Part shown: positions 45,518-54,870 of the stretch, piece by piece
Numbering within the stretch: position 1 is the stretch's first letter
How the letters are laid out: each line of letters starts with the position of its first letter
NCBI RefSeq assembly: GCF_003129465.1
Contig: NZ_QFFF01000001.1
Coordinates: 62,001-126,000, forward strand
Direction: 5' to 3'
Length of the DNA: 64,000 nucleotides
DNA from: Sphingosinicella humi
GTDB lineage: Bacteria > Pseudomonadota > Alphaproteobacteria > Sphingomonadales > Sphingomonadaceae
Position numbers and translations under genes: made by a program
Notes under the pieces: generated by a model
What the model saw: the letters and a program-made list of their open reading frames with translations, nothing else
What the model was told of the DNA's origin: nothing
Databases searched by the model: none

Positions 45518-46741
45518 TCAAACTCCGGAGGCGAGCGTATCGAGTTGCAGGATGGGGAGCAGGATCGCCAGCACGATCACCGCGACGATCGCTCCCATGA
45601 TGACGATGATGGCGGGCTCCAGCAGCGACAGCGCCGCGCTGGTGAAGCTGTCGAACTCGCGCTCCAGATAGTCGGCGGCGCGTTCCAGCATGATGTCGAG
45701 CTTGCCGGACGCTTCGCCGCTCGCCGCCAGGTAGACGAGCAGCGGCGGGAACACGCCGGCGCGCTTCAGCGCGGCCGACAGGCTGCCGCCGGTGCGGATC
45801 GCCTCGGTGATTTCCTCCGACGCCTGCCGAAGCGCACGGTTGTGGACGGTTTGCGTCGTGAGCTTCAGGCCTTCCAGCAGCGGCAGGCGGCTGCCGACCA
45901 TGGTCGAGAGCGTTCGCGCCATGCGGGCGGCGTGCAGGTCGCGGATGAGGCGGCCGATCAGCGGCAGGCGCAGCAGCCGGCGATCGAAGCGCAGCCGCAG
46001 CGCTTCGTCCTGCAGCGCGCGCCCGATCAGCAGGCCGACGCCGATGAGGGCGAGGAGCAGCGCCCACCACCAATTGCCGAGGAATTCGGAAAGGGCGATG
46101 ACGATGCGGGTGAGCAAAGGCAGCGCCTGCCCCACATCCTCGAACTGCTCGACCACCTTGGGCACGACGAAGATCATCAGCGCGAACACGACGAAGGTGG
46201 CGACGATGGCGAGGATGACGGGATAGGCGAGCGCGCTCATCACCTTTCCCCTGACCTCGGCCTGCCGTTCGAGCAGGTCCGCCATCCGCTCGAGGATCTG
46301 CGGCAAGGTGCCCGAGCTCTCGCCGGCCGAGACCATGGCGCGATAGAGCGGCGGGAAGCTGGTCCGCTCCCGGCCCATGGCCTCGGACAGGCGGCGGCCT
46401 TCGACGACGCCGCCATGGACGCTGTCGAGCACGCGGCGCACCATCTCCTGCTCGGCCTGGCGGGCGATGGTGCGCAGCGACTCCTCGAGCGGGCTCACCT
46501 GGACCAGGGTCGCCAGCTGCCGCGTGAAGAGCGCCAGCTGCTTTGCCGTGAGCTTCTTGCGGAGCAGCGCGCGGCGAGACAGCAAAGGCGGCGTCGCGGC
46601 GCCCGTCCCCCGCTCCAGCTTCACGACGAACAGCTTGCGCGCGCCAAGAGCGGCGCGGGCGTCCTCGACGGTCGCGGCCTTCACCGACCCGCGCCGTTCG
46701 CGTCCGGCGGTGTCGAGCGCGAGATAGTCATAGTCAGACAT
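45518..46741 (-). CDS. gspF: type II secretion inner-membrane platform protein GspF
   Basis: Protein of 407 aa with two repeated GspF domains (FTRQLATLVQVSPLEESL and MARTLSTMVGSRLPLLEGL) and three membrane segments (about 175-200, 222-245 and 375-400). GspF is the polytopic platform that couples the GspE ATPase to pseudopilus assembly. The start overlaps the gspE end by 8 bp. Confidence 0.97.
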   Translation of the reverse strand: MSDYDYLALDTAGRERRGSVKAATVEDARAALGARKLFVVKLERGTGAATPPLLSRRALLRKKLTAKQLALFTRQLATLVQVSPLEESLRTIARQAEQEMVRRVLDSVHGGVVEGRRLSEAMGRERTSFPPLYRAMVSAGESSGTLPQILERMADLLERQAEVRGKVMSALAYPVILAIVATFVVFALMIFVVPKVVEQFEDVGQALPLLTRIVIALSEFLGNWWWALLLALIGVGLLIGRALQDEALRLRFDRRLLRLPLIGRLIRDLHAARMARTLSTMVGSRLPLLEGLKLTTQTVHNRALRQASEEITEAIRTGGSLSAALKRAGVFPPLLVYLAASGEASGKLDIMLERAADYLEREFDSFTSAALSLLEPAIIVIMGAIVAVIVLAILLPILQLDTLASGV

Positions 46742-48284
46742 GTTCGGCTTCGGCTCCCCGGCGCGAAATCCTGACGGCTTCCTCGGCGGTCGTCACCCCG
46801 TCGCGGACCAGCGCCCGCGCGGCGGAGCCGAGATTGGGCGCGTTGCGAAAGGCATGGTTGGCGATCACCGCCTCGTCGCCATTGGCGTTGATCAGGCGAC
46901 GGATGGACTCGTCGATGCGCACGGCCTCGAAGACGCCGATCCGTCCCTTGTAGCCGCTGTGGTTGCACTCGGAGCAGCCGCGCGCCTCGTAGATGACCGT
47001 GCCGGTATCGAAGCCGAGCAAGGCGCTCACCGATCCACTCGCCTGCACCGGCTCGCGGCAAGTGGGGCAGAGCCGCCGCACCAGCCGCTGGGCGATGACG
47101 GCACGCAAGGTGGAAGCGAGCAGGAACGGCTCGATCTTCATGTCGCGCAGGCGGGTGATGGCGCCCACCGCGTCGTTGGTGTGCACCGTGGAGAGCACGA
47201 GATGGCCGGTCAGCGAGGCCTGGACGGCGATGTCCGCCGTCTCGCGGTCGCGGATTTCGCCGACCATCACGACGTCGGGATCCTGGCGGAGGATGGCCCG
47301 CAGCCCGGTGGCGAAGCTGAGGCCCACCTTGTCGTTGACCTGGGTCTGGCCCACGCCCTCGATCGCATATTCGACCGGATCCTCGACGGTCAGGATGTTG
47401 CGGCTGCCGTCGTTGAGGAGGCGCAGGCCGGCATAGAGGCTCGTCGTCTTGCCCGAGCCGGTCGGACCGGTGACGAGGACGATCCCGTTCGGCTCGGCCA
47501 AGGCGTCCAGATAGATTTGATGGATGGCCGGCGGCATGCCGAGCACGTCCAGGTCGATGCCGGCATTGTCCTTGTCGAGGATGCGCAGCACCACTCGCTC
47601 TCCGGCGCGGCTGGGCAGCGTGGAGACGCGCACGTCGAGCAGCTTGCCGCCGAGCGTCAGGCCAATGCGCCCATCCTGCGGCACCCGCCGCTCGGCGATG
47701 TCGAGTCGGGCCATCACCTTGATGCGGCTCACCACCACCGGCGCGACATGGGGCGGCATGCGCAAAGTCTCGCGCAGCACGCCGTCGACCCGCATCCGCA
47801 CGACGAGGCCGGATTCATAAGGTTCGATATGGATGTCCGACACGCCCTGCCGAGCGGCGTCGGCGATGATGCCGTTGATGAGCCGGATGGCGGGCGCGTC
47901 GTCGGCGCTGTCGAGCAGGTCGTCGGCGGTCGGGAGATCGGTCGCGAGATGGCTGAGCTCGTCGCCGAGGCCGAGCGTCCCCGCTGCGTCGGCGGCGGCC
48001 TGCCCGTCCATCGCATAGCGTTCGGAGAGGATGCGGTCGAACCTGTCGGGCGCCGCGAACTCGACGTCGAACGGTCGCGAGAGGAAGCGGCGAACCTCGA
48101 TCAGGGTGCGCGGGTCGGCCCCTTCGCGCATGACGATCGAAAGATGCCCGTCCTGTTCGCCGAGCAGCGCCACGCCATGCCGCTTGGCGAAGCCGTAAGG
48201 GATGTTGAGCGGCAGCGACGCCTCTTGCGGCGCGGCTGGGTCCCCCACCTCGTCGGGTATCTTGTCGCCGCGGCTGATCTTCAT
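46734..48284 (-). CDS. gspE: type II secretion ATPase GspE
   Basis: Protein of 516 aa. Walker A GPTGSGKT is at residues 273-280; Asp and His boxes (ILTVEDPVEYAIEG, VMVGEIRDRETADIA, LSTVHTNDA) follow. A tetracysteine zinc domain (C406, C409, C437, C440) is typical of GspE. It powers secretion through the GspL/M/F platform. Overlaps gspD by 4 bp (ATGA). Confidence 0.97.
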   Translation of the reverse strand: MKISRGDKIPDEVGDPAAPQEASLPLNIPYGFAKRHGVALLGEQDGHLSIVMREGADPRTLIEVRRFLSRPFDVEFAAPDRFDRILSERYAMDGQAAADAAGTLGLGDELSHLATDLPTADDLLDSADDAPAIRLINGIIADAARQGVSDIHIEPYESGLVVRMRVDGVLRETLRMPPHVAPVVVSRIKVMARLDIAERRVPQDGRIGLTLGGKLLDVRVSTLPSRAGERVVLRILDKDNAGIDLDVLGMPPAIHQIYLDALAEPNGIVLVTGPTGSGKTTSLYAGLRLLNDGSRNILTVEDPVEYAIEGVGQTQVNDKVGLSFATGLRAILRQDPDVVMVGEIRDRETADIAVQASLTGHLVLSTVHTNDAVGAITRLRDMKIEPFLLASTLRAVIAQRLVRRLCPTCREPVQASGSVSALLGFDTGTVIYEARGCSECNHSGYKGRIGVFEAVRIDESIRRLINANGDEAVIANHAFRNAPNLGSAARALVRDGVTTAEEAVRISRRGAEAEHV

Positions 48285-50398
48285 CGAGGCACCTGGCTTT
48301 GCGGAACGGGGACGGGATCGACGACCGCGTCCCCCGGCTCGACCGCCGGCGCATAAAGGCGCGGATCAGTCGGCGGCGGCGCGAGCGACCTCGGCGGCAC
48401 CGCGCCCATATAGTCGCGCACCAGCTCATCGATGCTCGGCTCCCGGTCCGGATTGCGCTGATACTGCATGCCGCGAATATAGCCGTATCGCCGCTCGGTC
48501 ATGGCGCGCGCGTCGTCCGCCGAGCGCATGATCGTCGGCCGGATGAAGACCATGAGGTTGGTCTTGGCGCGCGAGCGTCCCCGCGACTTGAATAGCTCGC
48601 CCAGCAGCGGAATGTCGCCGAGGAACGGGATCTTCTCCAGGGTCCGCCGCTCATTGTCGTCGAGCAGGCCGCCGATGCCGACGATCTCGCCGTCGTCGAC
48701 CGTGATGGTCGTCTCGATCTCGCGCTTGTTGAGGATGAGGTCGTTGAAATTGTTCGAGACCGGCCCTGCGATGGAACTCACCTCCTGGCGCAAGTCGAGC
48801 TTGATCGCGCCGCCGGCGTTGATCTGCGGCTTCACTTCGAGGACGATGCCGATCTCCTGGCGCTGCACGGTGCGGAAGGCATTGTCGAAATTGTCGGACA
48901 GCGCCTCGCCGGTGGTGATCGGTATCTCCTGGCCGACCAGGATGCGTGCTTCCTGATTGTCCAGGGTCATGATCGACGGCGTCGACAATATGTTGGAGTT
49001 GTTGTCCCGCTGCACCGCGTTGACGATCGCCCCAAAGACCTCGTTGCCGCTGCGAAAAGCCCCGCCGATGAGCGCGCCAGACGAGCCCGCGATCTCGCCG
49101 ACTGCGGCTTCGGTCAGCGCATCGGCGAGGTCGCCGAGGCCGTTCGAATCATCGTCGTCGTCATCCTTATCGTCGTCGCGCCGCAGCTCGTTGGCGATCA
49201 CCGCGCCGGCGACCACGTTCATGTTAGGCGTGATGTTCGAATAGTTGGTGACGGCGAACGGGATGTTCGATCCCTTGAGCCCCGAAAGGAACAGCTGCAC
49301 GCCGAGCTGCTTGGCGGCGGTGTCGGAAATCTCGACGATGATCGCCTCGACGAGCACCTGGGCGCGGCGGACGTCCAGTTGGCGGATGACCTCGCCCAGC
49401 ATGCGCTGCACGTCGTTGGGCGCGGCGATGACGATGGCGTTGGCGCCCTCGAAGCGCGTGACGACCGCCGCCTTGTTCCCGAACACGCTGGCGCCGGTCG
49501 ACAGCGAGGCGGCTTGCGGCGCGGGCGCATTGGTATCGCCATTGGCGACGGGCGCCGGGCCGGCCGTGGGGCCGGACGCCTGGCCCAGAAGGCGCTGTAG
49601 TACCGGCAGCAGCTGCTCGGCATCGGCATGTTCCAGGAAGATGACGCGAAGCTCCGTCCCGCTCGCCGCCCGTTCATCGAGCTCACGCGCCATCTCCATC
49701 AGCCGCGCGACGGTCGCCGCATCGCCGCGGAAGGCGATGGAGTTGGAGCTGTCGATGGGAACGACCGAGGCGGCCGCCCCGCCCTCGCCACCGGCCGCAA
49801 CCAGCGTCGACAAGGCTTCGGCGATCTCGCGCGCGCCGGCATTTTCCAATGTCAGCATCTGCGTCGCCGCGGTGTCGCGGTCGATGCCGGCCAGTATCTG
49901 GCGGATGCGCGCGATATTGTCCGCGAAGTCGACCACGATCAGGCTGTTGCGGTTGGCCGTGACCGAGCCTTCCTTGCTCACCAGCGGCCGTACCGTCTCC
50001 GCCGCCGACGCGGCGTCGATGTTCCTCAGGCGGAAGATCTCGGTGACGAAGCTGCTGGGGCTCGTCGCCCTGCCGACCTGTGCGGTGCTGGCGGCGGTGG
50101 AGGCGGGCTGGATGCGCAGCGCCCCGCCCGGCCCCGGCACCGCGACCAGGCCATTGGCGCGCAGGGTCGACAGGAACAGCTCGAAATATTCCGATCGCGA
50201 CAGCGGCCGCTGCGTCACCACCGACACCTTTCCCTGCACGGCGGAGTCGATGATGAAGGTGCGGCCCGTCACCCGCGCGGCGTCCTCGATGAAGGCGCGG
50301 ATATCGGCCTCGCGCAGGTTCAGCACATATTGCGACCAGGCCGGCGTCACCGAAACCGAGGCGAGCGCCAGGGCAAGCGCGATGCGAAGGCGCTTCAT
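48281..50398 (-). CDS. gspD: type II secretion outer-membrane secretin GspD
   Basis: Protein of 705 aa. Signal peptide (MKRLRIALALALASVSVTPAWS), N0 domain (YVLNLREADIRAFIEDAA), N1-N3 domains (TEIFRLRNIDAASAAETVRPL, RVIFLEHADAEQLLPVLQRL, MLGEVIRQLDVRRAQVLVEA) and the secretin core (NSNILSTPSIMTLDNQEARI, VGIGGLLDDNERR, PFLGDIPLLGELF). A run of acidic residues (DDDKDDDDDD) occurs near residue 415, at the secretin beta-barrel loop region. It forms the outer-membrane gate. Overlaps gspC by 4 bp. Confidence 0.97.
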   Translation of the reverse strand: MKRLRIALALALASVSVTPAWSQYVLNLREADIRAFIEDAARVTGRTFIIDSAVQGKVSVVTQRPLSRSEYFELFLSTLRANGLVAVPGPGGALRIQPASTAASTAQVGRATSPSSFVTEIFRLRNIDAASAAETVRPLVSKEGSVTANRNSLIVVDFADNIARIRQILAGIDRDTAATQMLTLENAGAREIAEALSTLVAAGGEGGAAASVVPIDSSNSIAFRGDAATVARLMEMARELDERAASGTELRVIFLEHADAEQLLPVLQRLLGQASGPTAGPAPVANGDTNAPAPQAASLSTGASVFGNKAAVVTRFEGANAIVIAAPNDVQRMLGEVIRQLDVRRAQVLVEAIIVEISDTAAKQLGVQLFLSGLKGSNIPFAVTNYSNITPNMNVVAGAVIANELRRDDDKDDDDDDSNGLGDLADALTEAAVGEIAGSSGALIGGAFRSGNEVFGAIVNAVQRDNNSNILSTPSIMTLDNQEARILVGQEIPITTGEALSDNFDNAFRTVQRQEIGIVLEVKPQINAGGAIKLDLRQEVSSIAGPVSNNFNDLILNKREIETTITVDDGEIVGIGGLLDDNERRTLEKIPFLGDIPLLGELFKSRGRSRAKTNLMVFIRPTIMRSADDARAMTERRYGYIRGMQYQRNPDREPSIDELVRDYMGAVPPRSLAPPPTDPRLYAPAVEPGDAVVDPVPVPQSQVPR

Positions 50399-51204
50399 CG
50401 ATCCGCCCCCACGCGCAGCGACAGCAGGCGGCCGTCTCGATCGACCTGAAGGATCGCCTCGCGCCCGTCGATCTCGGCCGCGAGCCGACGTGCGTCGTCG
50501 GCGGAGCGGATCGACCGTCCGTTGACCGACAGGATCACGTCGCCGGGTGCGAAGCCGGCCGCCCGAAAAGCATCGCCGCTTCCCGCCGGCTGGACGACGA
50601 CGCCCCTGACCTCTCCACCCTCCATGCGAGGGGCGAAGCGCATCTGGGAGGCGGCGGGAGGGACGACGGGCGGCGCCGGCGCGATCTCGGAGACCGCATT
50701 GCCATCCGGCGCCACCACCGTCGCCGGCGGCGACTGGTCGAGAAAAAGCTGCTCGGCAGTGCCGCCGCGGGTGATGACCACGCCGTCGAAGCCCACCGAC
50801 TGGAGCGTCACGCCCGGCACGATCTCCCCGCCGACTTCGAAGCTTTGCTGCCGCCCGTCGGGTGTGCCGATGATGGCCGAGCCACGTCCGCTGGCGCGGT
50901 TCTCGCGCACGCCGAACAATTTCAAATCGAGGGAGGTCACAACCATAGGGCCGCTATCGCCGCTCAGCCGGAAGAATGGATCGAAATCGCCGAGCCCCGA
51001 AGCGTCCGACGAAACCGCCGGAGAGAGGGCGCTCTTTGCCGTCCATTCGCCCACCGGCCCGACCGGGGTCGCCAAGGTCCAGACGAGCCGCGCGCCCTGA
51101 ATCGCGAGCAGCGTCAGGAGCAGCAGCTCCATCGCCGTGTAAACAGTATTCCGCGGCACCCGGCGCAACAGGCGACGGGCCCGCGGATCCAAAGCTAGAC
51201 GCAT
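50395..51204 (-). CDS. gspC: type II secretion protein GspC (operon copy)
   Basis: Protein of 269 aa with a short cytoplasmic part, one membrane helix (TAMELLLLTLLAIQGARLVW), the HR domain that binds GspD (LDLKLFGVRENRASGRGSAII) and a C-terminal PDZ-like domain (GFAPGDVILSVNGRSIRSADD). ATG 51204 has GGTGGAG upstream. It is the first gene of gspCDEFGHIJKLMN. A second GspC-like gene lies at 56.6 kb. Confidence 0.94.
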   Translation of the reverse strand: MRLALDPRARRLLRRVPRNTVYTAMELLLLTLLAIQGARLVWTLATPVGPVGEWTAKSALSPAVSSDASGLGDFDPFFRLSGDSGPMVVTSLDLKLFGVRENRASGRGSAIIGTPDGRQQSFEVGGEIVPGVTLQSVGFDGVVITRGGTAEQLFLDQSPPATVVAPDGNAVSEIAPAPPVVPPAASQMRFAPRMEGGEVRGVVVQPAGSGDAFRAAGFAPGDVILSVNGRSIRSADDARRLAAEIDGREAILQVDRDGRLLSLRVGADR

Positions 51205-51326
51205 TCCATGACTCCACCCCTCGGCCCCTAGGTGCCCACCATGACACAGCGATTGTGGAATTGTGACAGGAAATTGAATCCGTCGATTTCGGTGGAAATC
51301 ACCTCGACGTCGCTTATGCCGCACCC
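51205..51326. promoter_or_regulatory. divergent gspC / prolyl hydroxylase promoter region
   Basis: A 122-bp gene-free gap with AT-richer sequence around 51240-51300. It must carry the promoter of the twelve-gene gsp operon in one direction and of the oxygenase in the other. No convincing operator dyad was seen. Confidence 0.4.
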
Positions 51327-51944
51327 ATGCAGACCGCCGATCGCCTGACTCGCGCCGAAGGGATTCAGAAGGTCCCCTCGCCCAAGCTCGATCTATTCAT
51401 CAGGAAGGGTTTCATCGGTCCGGACGAATGCGCCGGCCTCATTGCTCTCATCGATGCCGAGCGCCGCCCGTCCACCATAGCCGATGACGGCGGCGACGCC
51501 CTGTTCCGGACGAGCGAGACCTGCGACCTCGATTCGCGCCACCCCGCCGTCGCCGCGTTGGAAGAGAAGATCGCCGCCTTCACCGGCCTCGATCCGAGGC
51601 TCGGGGAACCGGTCCAGGGCCAGCGCTATGGCGAGGGCCAGGAGTTCAAGGCGCACACCGATTATTTCGAGCCGAACGGCGCCGACTTCCTCCGCTACTG
51701 CGCCGTGTCGGGGCAACGCACCTGGACGGTGATGATCTACCTCAACGAGCCCACCGCCGGCGGCGCCACCCGCTTCAAGACGATCGGCAAGACGATCCAG
51801 CCCGAGACCGGCAAGCTCCTCGCCTGGAACAATCTGAAGCCGGATGGAAGCGTCAACGCCAACACGCTCCACCACGGCATGAAGGTGCGAAGCGGCACGA
51901 AATATATCGTGACCAAATGGTATCGGGAGCGGCCCTGGGGCTAA
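51327..51944 (+). CDS. 2-oxoglutarate/Fe(II) prolyl 4-hydroxylase-like oxygenase
   Basis: Protein of 205 aa with the P4H alpha-subunit-type double-stranded beta-helix. The iron ligands are the HxD pair in KAHTDYFEPN and the distal His in LHHGMKVRSGTKYIVTKWY, where the following Lys is suited to bind 2-oxoglutarate. YLNEPTAGGATRF is the strand between them. No signal peptide, so cytoplasmic. It hydroxylates prolyl or other residues in a protein substrate not identifiable here. It lies between the gsp operon and the TonB receptor module. Confidence 0.87.
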   Translation: MQTADRLTRAEGIQKVPSPKLDLFIRKGFIGPDECAGLIALIDAERRPSTIADDGGDALFRTSETCDLDSRHPAVAALEEKIAAFTGLDPRLGEPVQGQRYGEGQEFKAHTDYFEPNGADFLRYCAVSGQRTWTVMIYLNEPTAGGATRFKTIGKTIQPETGKLLAWNNLKPDGSVNANTLHHGMKVRSGTKYIVTKWYRERPWG

Positions 51945-51951
51945 AGTCCTC

Positions 51952-52034
51952 GTCATTGCGAGGATCGAAGCGACGAAGCAATCCAGATGGACATCTCCGC
52001 AGCTCTGGATTGCTTCGCTACGCTCGCAAATGAC
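51952..52034. repeat. palindromic repeat, family A (copy 2)
   Basis: CGTCATTGCGAGGATCGAAG...CAATCCAG and inverted CTGGATTGCTTCGC...GCAAATGACC arms, between the oxygenase and the convergent TonB receptor gene. Confidence 0.85.
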
Positions 52035-52053
52035 CGGTAGGCACAAACAGGTT

Positions 52054-52083
52054 GGGCGGCGCCTCTAGGGAAGAGCGCCGCCC
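52054..52083 (-). terminator. hairpin terminator of the TonB receptor transcript
   Basis: GGGCGGCGCCTCT pairs with AGAGCGCCGCCC with one bulged base, 11 bp after the receptor stop. Only a weak U-tract follows. Confidence 0.5.
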
Positions 52084-52094
52084 AGGCCTCTTCT

Positions 52095-54800
52095 TTAGAA
52101 CGTCATACCTAGACCCAGGCTGAACACGCGGCCGAGATCGTAGCTGTTGGTGTCGATGCGGCTGCCGTTGAGCGTCTGATACTCCTCGTAATTCTCACCG
52201 AGAAGGTTCCGCGCCTCGAACTTCAGCTCCATGTCGGCGCCCAGCAGTCGGATGCCTTCGCGAGCCACGAAATCGAGGCGGAACCCCGGCTCCTCGATCA
52301 GGTCCGGCTGGCCCGAGGGCCCCCGATTGGTGACGCGCCGGCTGGCATAGGTCAGCATCAGCGTCTGCTGCGACAGGCGGTCCTGGTTCTCGAGGCCGAT
52401 CTGGAGGTTGGCGAGATGCCTGGACTGGCCGGTCAGCCGCGATCCGTCGGCGAAGAGATTGGTCGCCTGCACCGGCATGCCCCCGCTTCCGATCGGGATG
52501 GTCGTGTCGTTCGGTCCCACCTTTATGTCGGAATCGGTGAAGGTGTAGTTGCCGATCAGCACCAGCCGCCTGGCGGCGAAGAAATCGCTGCTCGAGACCA
52601 TGTCGAGCGGCACATATTTCTGCACCTCGATCTCGCCGCCGACCAGCGTCGCCTCAGGCGCGTTGGCGAAGGTGGTGAAGAAGGTGCCGCCCTGCTCGAA
52701 CGCAACCGCCTCGATCGGCCGGTCGATCTTCTTGTAGAAGCCGGCGAGGCTGACGCGCTGGTCAGGTCCGAAATAATATTCGTAGCGCGCCTCGGCGTTG
52801 AACAGTTCGCTGTCGGTCAGGAACTGGTTGCCGAAGAAGGTGCGGTCCGTCTCGGTGTCCAGATATTGCTGCGGCGCCAGCTCGCGGAACTGCGGGCGGG
52901 CGATCGTCTTGGAGGCGTGCAGCCGGAACTGCATGTCCTCGGCGAAATTCCAGGTGAGCGTCGCCGCCGGCAGCCAATAGCTGTTCTCGACCTCGGTCGG
53001 AACGACATTGGCGCCGCCCAGGCCGAACAGGTCGATCGGCGTCACGCTCTGCTTGCCGTCTTCGAAGCGGACGCCGGCTTGCAGCCGCAAGGTCGGCACC
53101 AGTTCCGCCTCGACCTGGGCATAGGCACCGAAAACCTCGAGATCGGCCTCATAGGCCGCGACGCCGGCGGCGCTGGAGACGTCGGTGAGGACGATATCCC
53201 AGGTGTGGACGTTGTAATCGGACAGAAGATAGTCCGGCCGCTGCTGCGTCACCAGGAAAGGCAGCGCGTCGAGCGGCGTGTAGCGGAACTCCCGCCGTTC
53301 GGCCGAGCGATCGTTCTTAAAGTAGGAGAGGCCCGCCGAGGCCGTGATCGCCCGCGTCGTCGGCAGCTCATAGGCGAGGTCGGCCGACCCCGAATAGACA
53401 TTGTCGCTAAGGTCGCTGAAAGCGATGCGCGCATATTCGCCGTTGGAGCGAAGATCGTTCACGAAGTCGTTGGCAACATTGTTGAAACGGTAGCTGATCG
53501 TCCGCTCGTACGGCGACTCGCGCTGCGAGTTGGCGTAGGTGCCGCGGATGTCGAGGCTCACCGGATCCCAGTCGAACTCGCCGACCAGCTGGGTGTCGAT
53601 CAGCTGCCGCTCGAACCAGGCGGTGTTGCCGATGTTGAGCAGGTCGTCGCCGACGTTGATCTGGTCGGTGCCGGTCTGGATGCGCGCTTCCTTGATCGTG
53701 TCGCGAATATAGAGATTGGTCCAGCGCAGCGCATGCTCGCCGAACTCGAGGCCGAGGCCAAGCAGGCCGTTCACGACGATTCGGTTCTCGGTCGAAAGGA
53801 AGCGGAAATCCTGGTCCGGCTTCAGTATCTCGCTGCCGTCGTCGCCGATCGCGATGCCGCCGGCGAGCTGCTGAAGCCCGCCCTTGGTCTGCCACTTATT
53901 GTCCCAGCCCGCCGCCGCGATGACGCCGAAGCGGCTGGAGCCGATGTCCCAGCTCTTGCCGGCGCTGACGTTGAGGCTGCCGTTGATTGGAATGTCATTG
54001 TTGCGCTGGATAAGCGTGGTGGGGGCATTCACCAGGCTGGCGGTGAAGCCCTTGACCTGCTCCTCGCTGAAATTGGGGCCGATGACGATCAGATTGCCGC
54101 TGTCCATCGCCGCGGCGAGGCCGGCGGGAATGTCGCGCGTGCCGTCGTCGAAGCCGGTCCAGTCGGTATCGCCGCCATAATAGGTGTAGCCGAGCTCGCC
54201 GGTCGTCTCGGTGTCGAAGCCGAGGCTGCCGCCGATGGTGAGGAAGGCTTCGTCCGGCATCGACTTGGTGGTGAGGTTGACGACGCCGCCGCCGAACTCG
54301 CCCGGATAATTGACCGAATAGCTCTTCTGCACGACCGAGCTGGCGATCACGTCCGTCGGGAAGATGTCGAGCGGCACGACCCGCCGCAGCGGCTCGGGCG
54401 ACGGCAGCGGCGAGCCGTTGAGAAGCGCCAGCGAATAGCGCTCGCCGAGGCCGCGCACATAGACGAAACGGCCGCCGACGACGCTGAGGCCGGTGATCCG
54501 CTTGAGGGCGCCGGCGATGTCGCCCTCGCCCGTCCGCGCGATATCTGCCGTCGACAGGACCGAGATGACTTCCGGGGTGCGGCGGATCGCATTGGGGATG
54601 TTGCGCCCCACGACGACGATGTCGGCCGCAGCCGCCGGAGCACCCGGTCCCGATATCTCGATCTCTTCCTCGACCGGCTCCACCGGCGGAACTTCCGCGG
54701 CGGGCTCGGGTGCGGCGTCGACCGTCTGGGCGAGCGCGGCCGGCGCGATGAGGGCGGTGGACAGGAGCAGCAGGCTCCCGAAGGCGGCGATATTCCTCAT
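52095..54800 (-). CDS. large TonB-dependent receptor of the secretion-linked module
   Basis: Outer-membrane receptor of 901 aa. Signal peptide (MRNIAAFGSLLLLSTALIAPAALAQ), an acidic Pro-rich segment, the TonB-box/plug region (ADIVVVGRNIPNAIRRTPEVI, GRFVYVRGLGERYSLALLNG, GEFGGGVVNLTTKS) and a 22-strand-type barrel ending in FSLGLGMTF. It belongs to the OmpA-plug type receptors of Caulobacter and sphingomonads. The ligand is unknown. It follows the beta-helix lipoprotein on the same strand and lies beside type II secretion genes, so it may cooperate with the lipoprotein at the cell surface. Confidence 0.9.
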   Translation of the reverse strand: MRNIAAFGSLLLLSTALIAPAALAQTVDAAPEPAAEVPPVEPVEEEIEISGPGAPAAAADIVVVGRNIPNAIRRTPEVISVLSTADIARTGEGDIAGALKRITGLSVVGGRFVYVRGLGERYSLALLNGSPLPSPEPLRRVVPLDIFPTDVIASSVVQKSYSVNYPGEFGGGVVNLTTKSMPDEAFLTIGGSLGFDTETTGELGYTYYGGDTDWTGFDDGTRDIPAGLAAAMDSGNLIVIGPNFSEEQVKGFTASLVNAPTTLIQRNNDIPINGSLNVSAGKSWDIGSSRFGVIAAAGWDNKWQTKGGLQQLAGGIAIGDDGSEILKPDQDFRFLSTENRIVVNGLLGLGLEFGEHALRWTNLYIRDTIKEARIQTGTDQINVGDDLLNIGNTAWFERQLIDTQLVGEFDWDPVSLDIRGTYANSQRESPYERTISYRFNNVANDFVNDLRSNGEYARIAFSDLSDNVYSGSADLAYELPTTRAITASAGLSYFKNDRSAERREFRYTPLDALPFLVTQQRPDYLLSDYNVHTWDIVLTDVSSAAGVAAYEADLEVFGAYAQVEAELVPTLRLQAGVRFEDGKQSVTPIDLFGLGGANVVPTEVENSYWLPAATLTWNFAEDMQFRLHASKTIARPQFRELAPQQYLDTETDRTFFGNQFLTDSELFNAEARYEYYFGPDQRVSLAGFYKKIDRPIEAVAFEQGGTFFTTFANAPEATLVGGEIEVQKYVPLDMVSSSDFFAARRLVLIGNYTFTDSDIKVGPNDTTIPIGSGGMPVQATNLFADGSRLTGQSRHLANLQIGLENQDRLSQQTLMLTYASRRVTNRGPSGQPDLIEEPGFRLDFVAREGIRLLGADMELKFEARNLLGENYEEYQTLNGSRIDTNSYDLGRVFSLGLGMTF

Positions 54801-54825
54801 GAGCGATATTCCAGGATAAAAGGAG

Positions 54826-54849
54826 GGGCGGCGGCCGAAGCCGCCGCCC
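54826..54849 (-). promoter_or_regulatory. intercistronic UUCG hairpin between lipoprotein and receptor genes
   Basis: On the minus strand GGGCGGCGGC-TTCG-GCCGCCGCCC is a perfect 10-bp stem with a C(UUCG)G loop. It is followed by CTCCTTTTATCC and lies 26 bp before the receptor ATG. Probably an attenuator or mRNA 3-prime end stabiliser that sets the lipoprotein above the receptor. Confidence 0.65.
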
Positions 54850-54870
54850 GAAGCAGGTTCGGCGAAGGGA

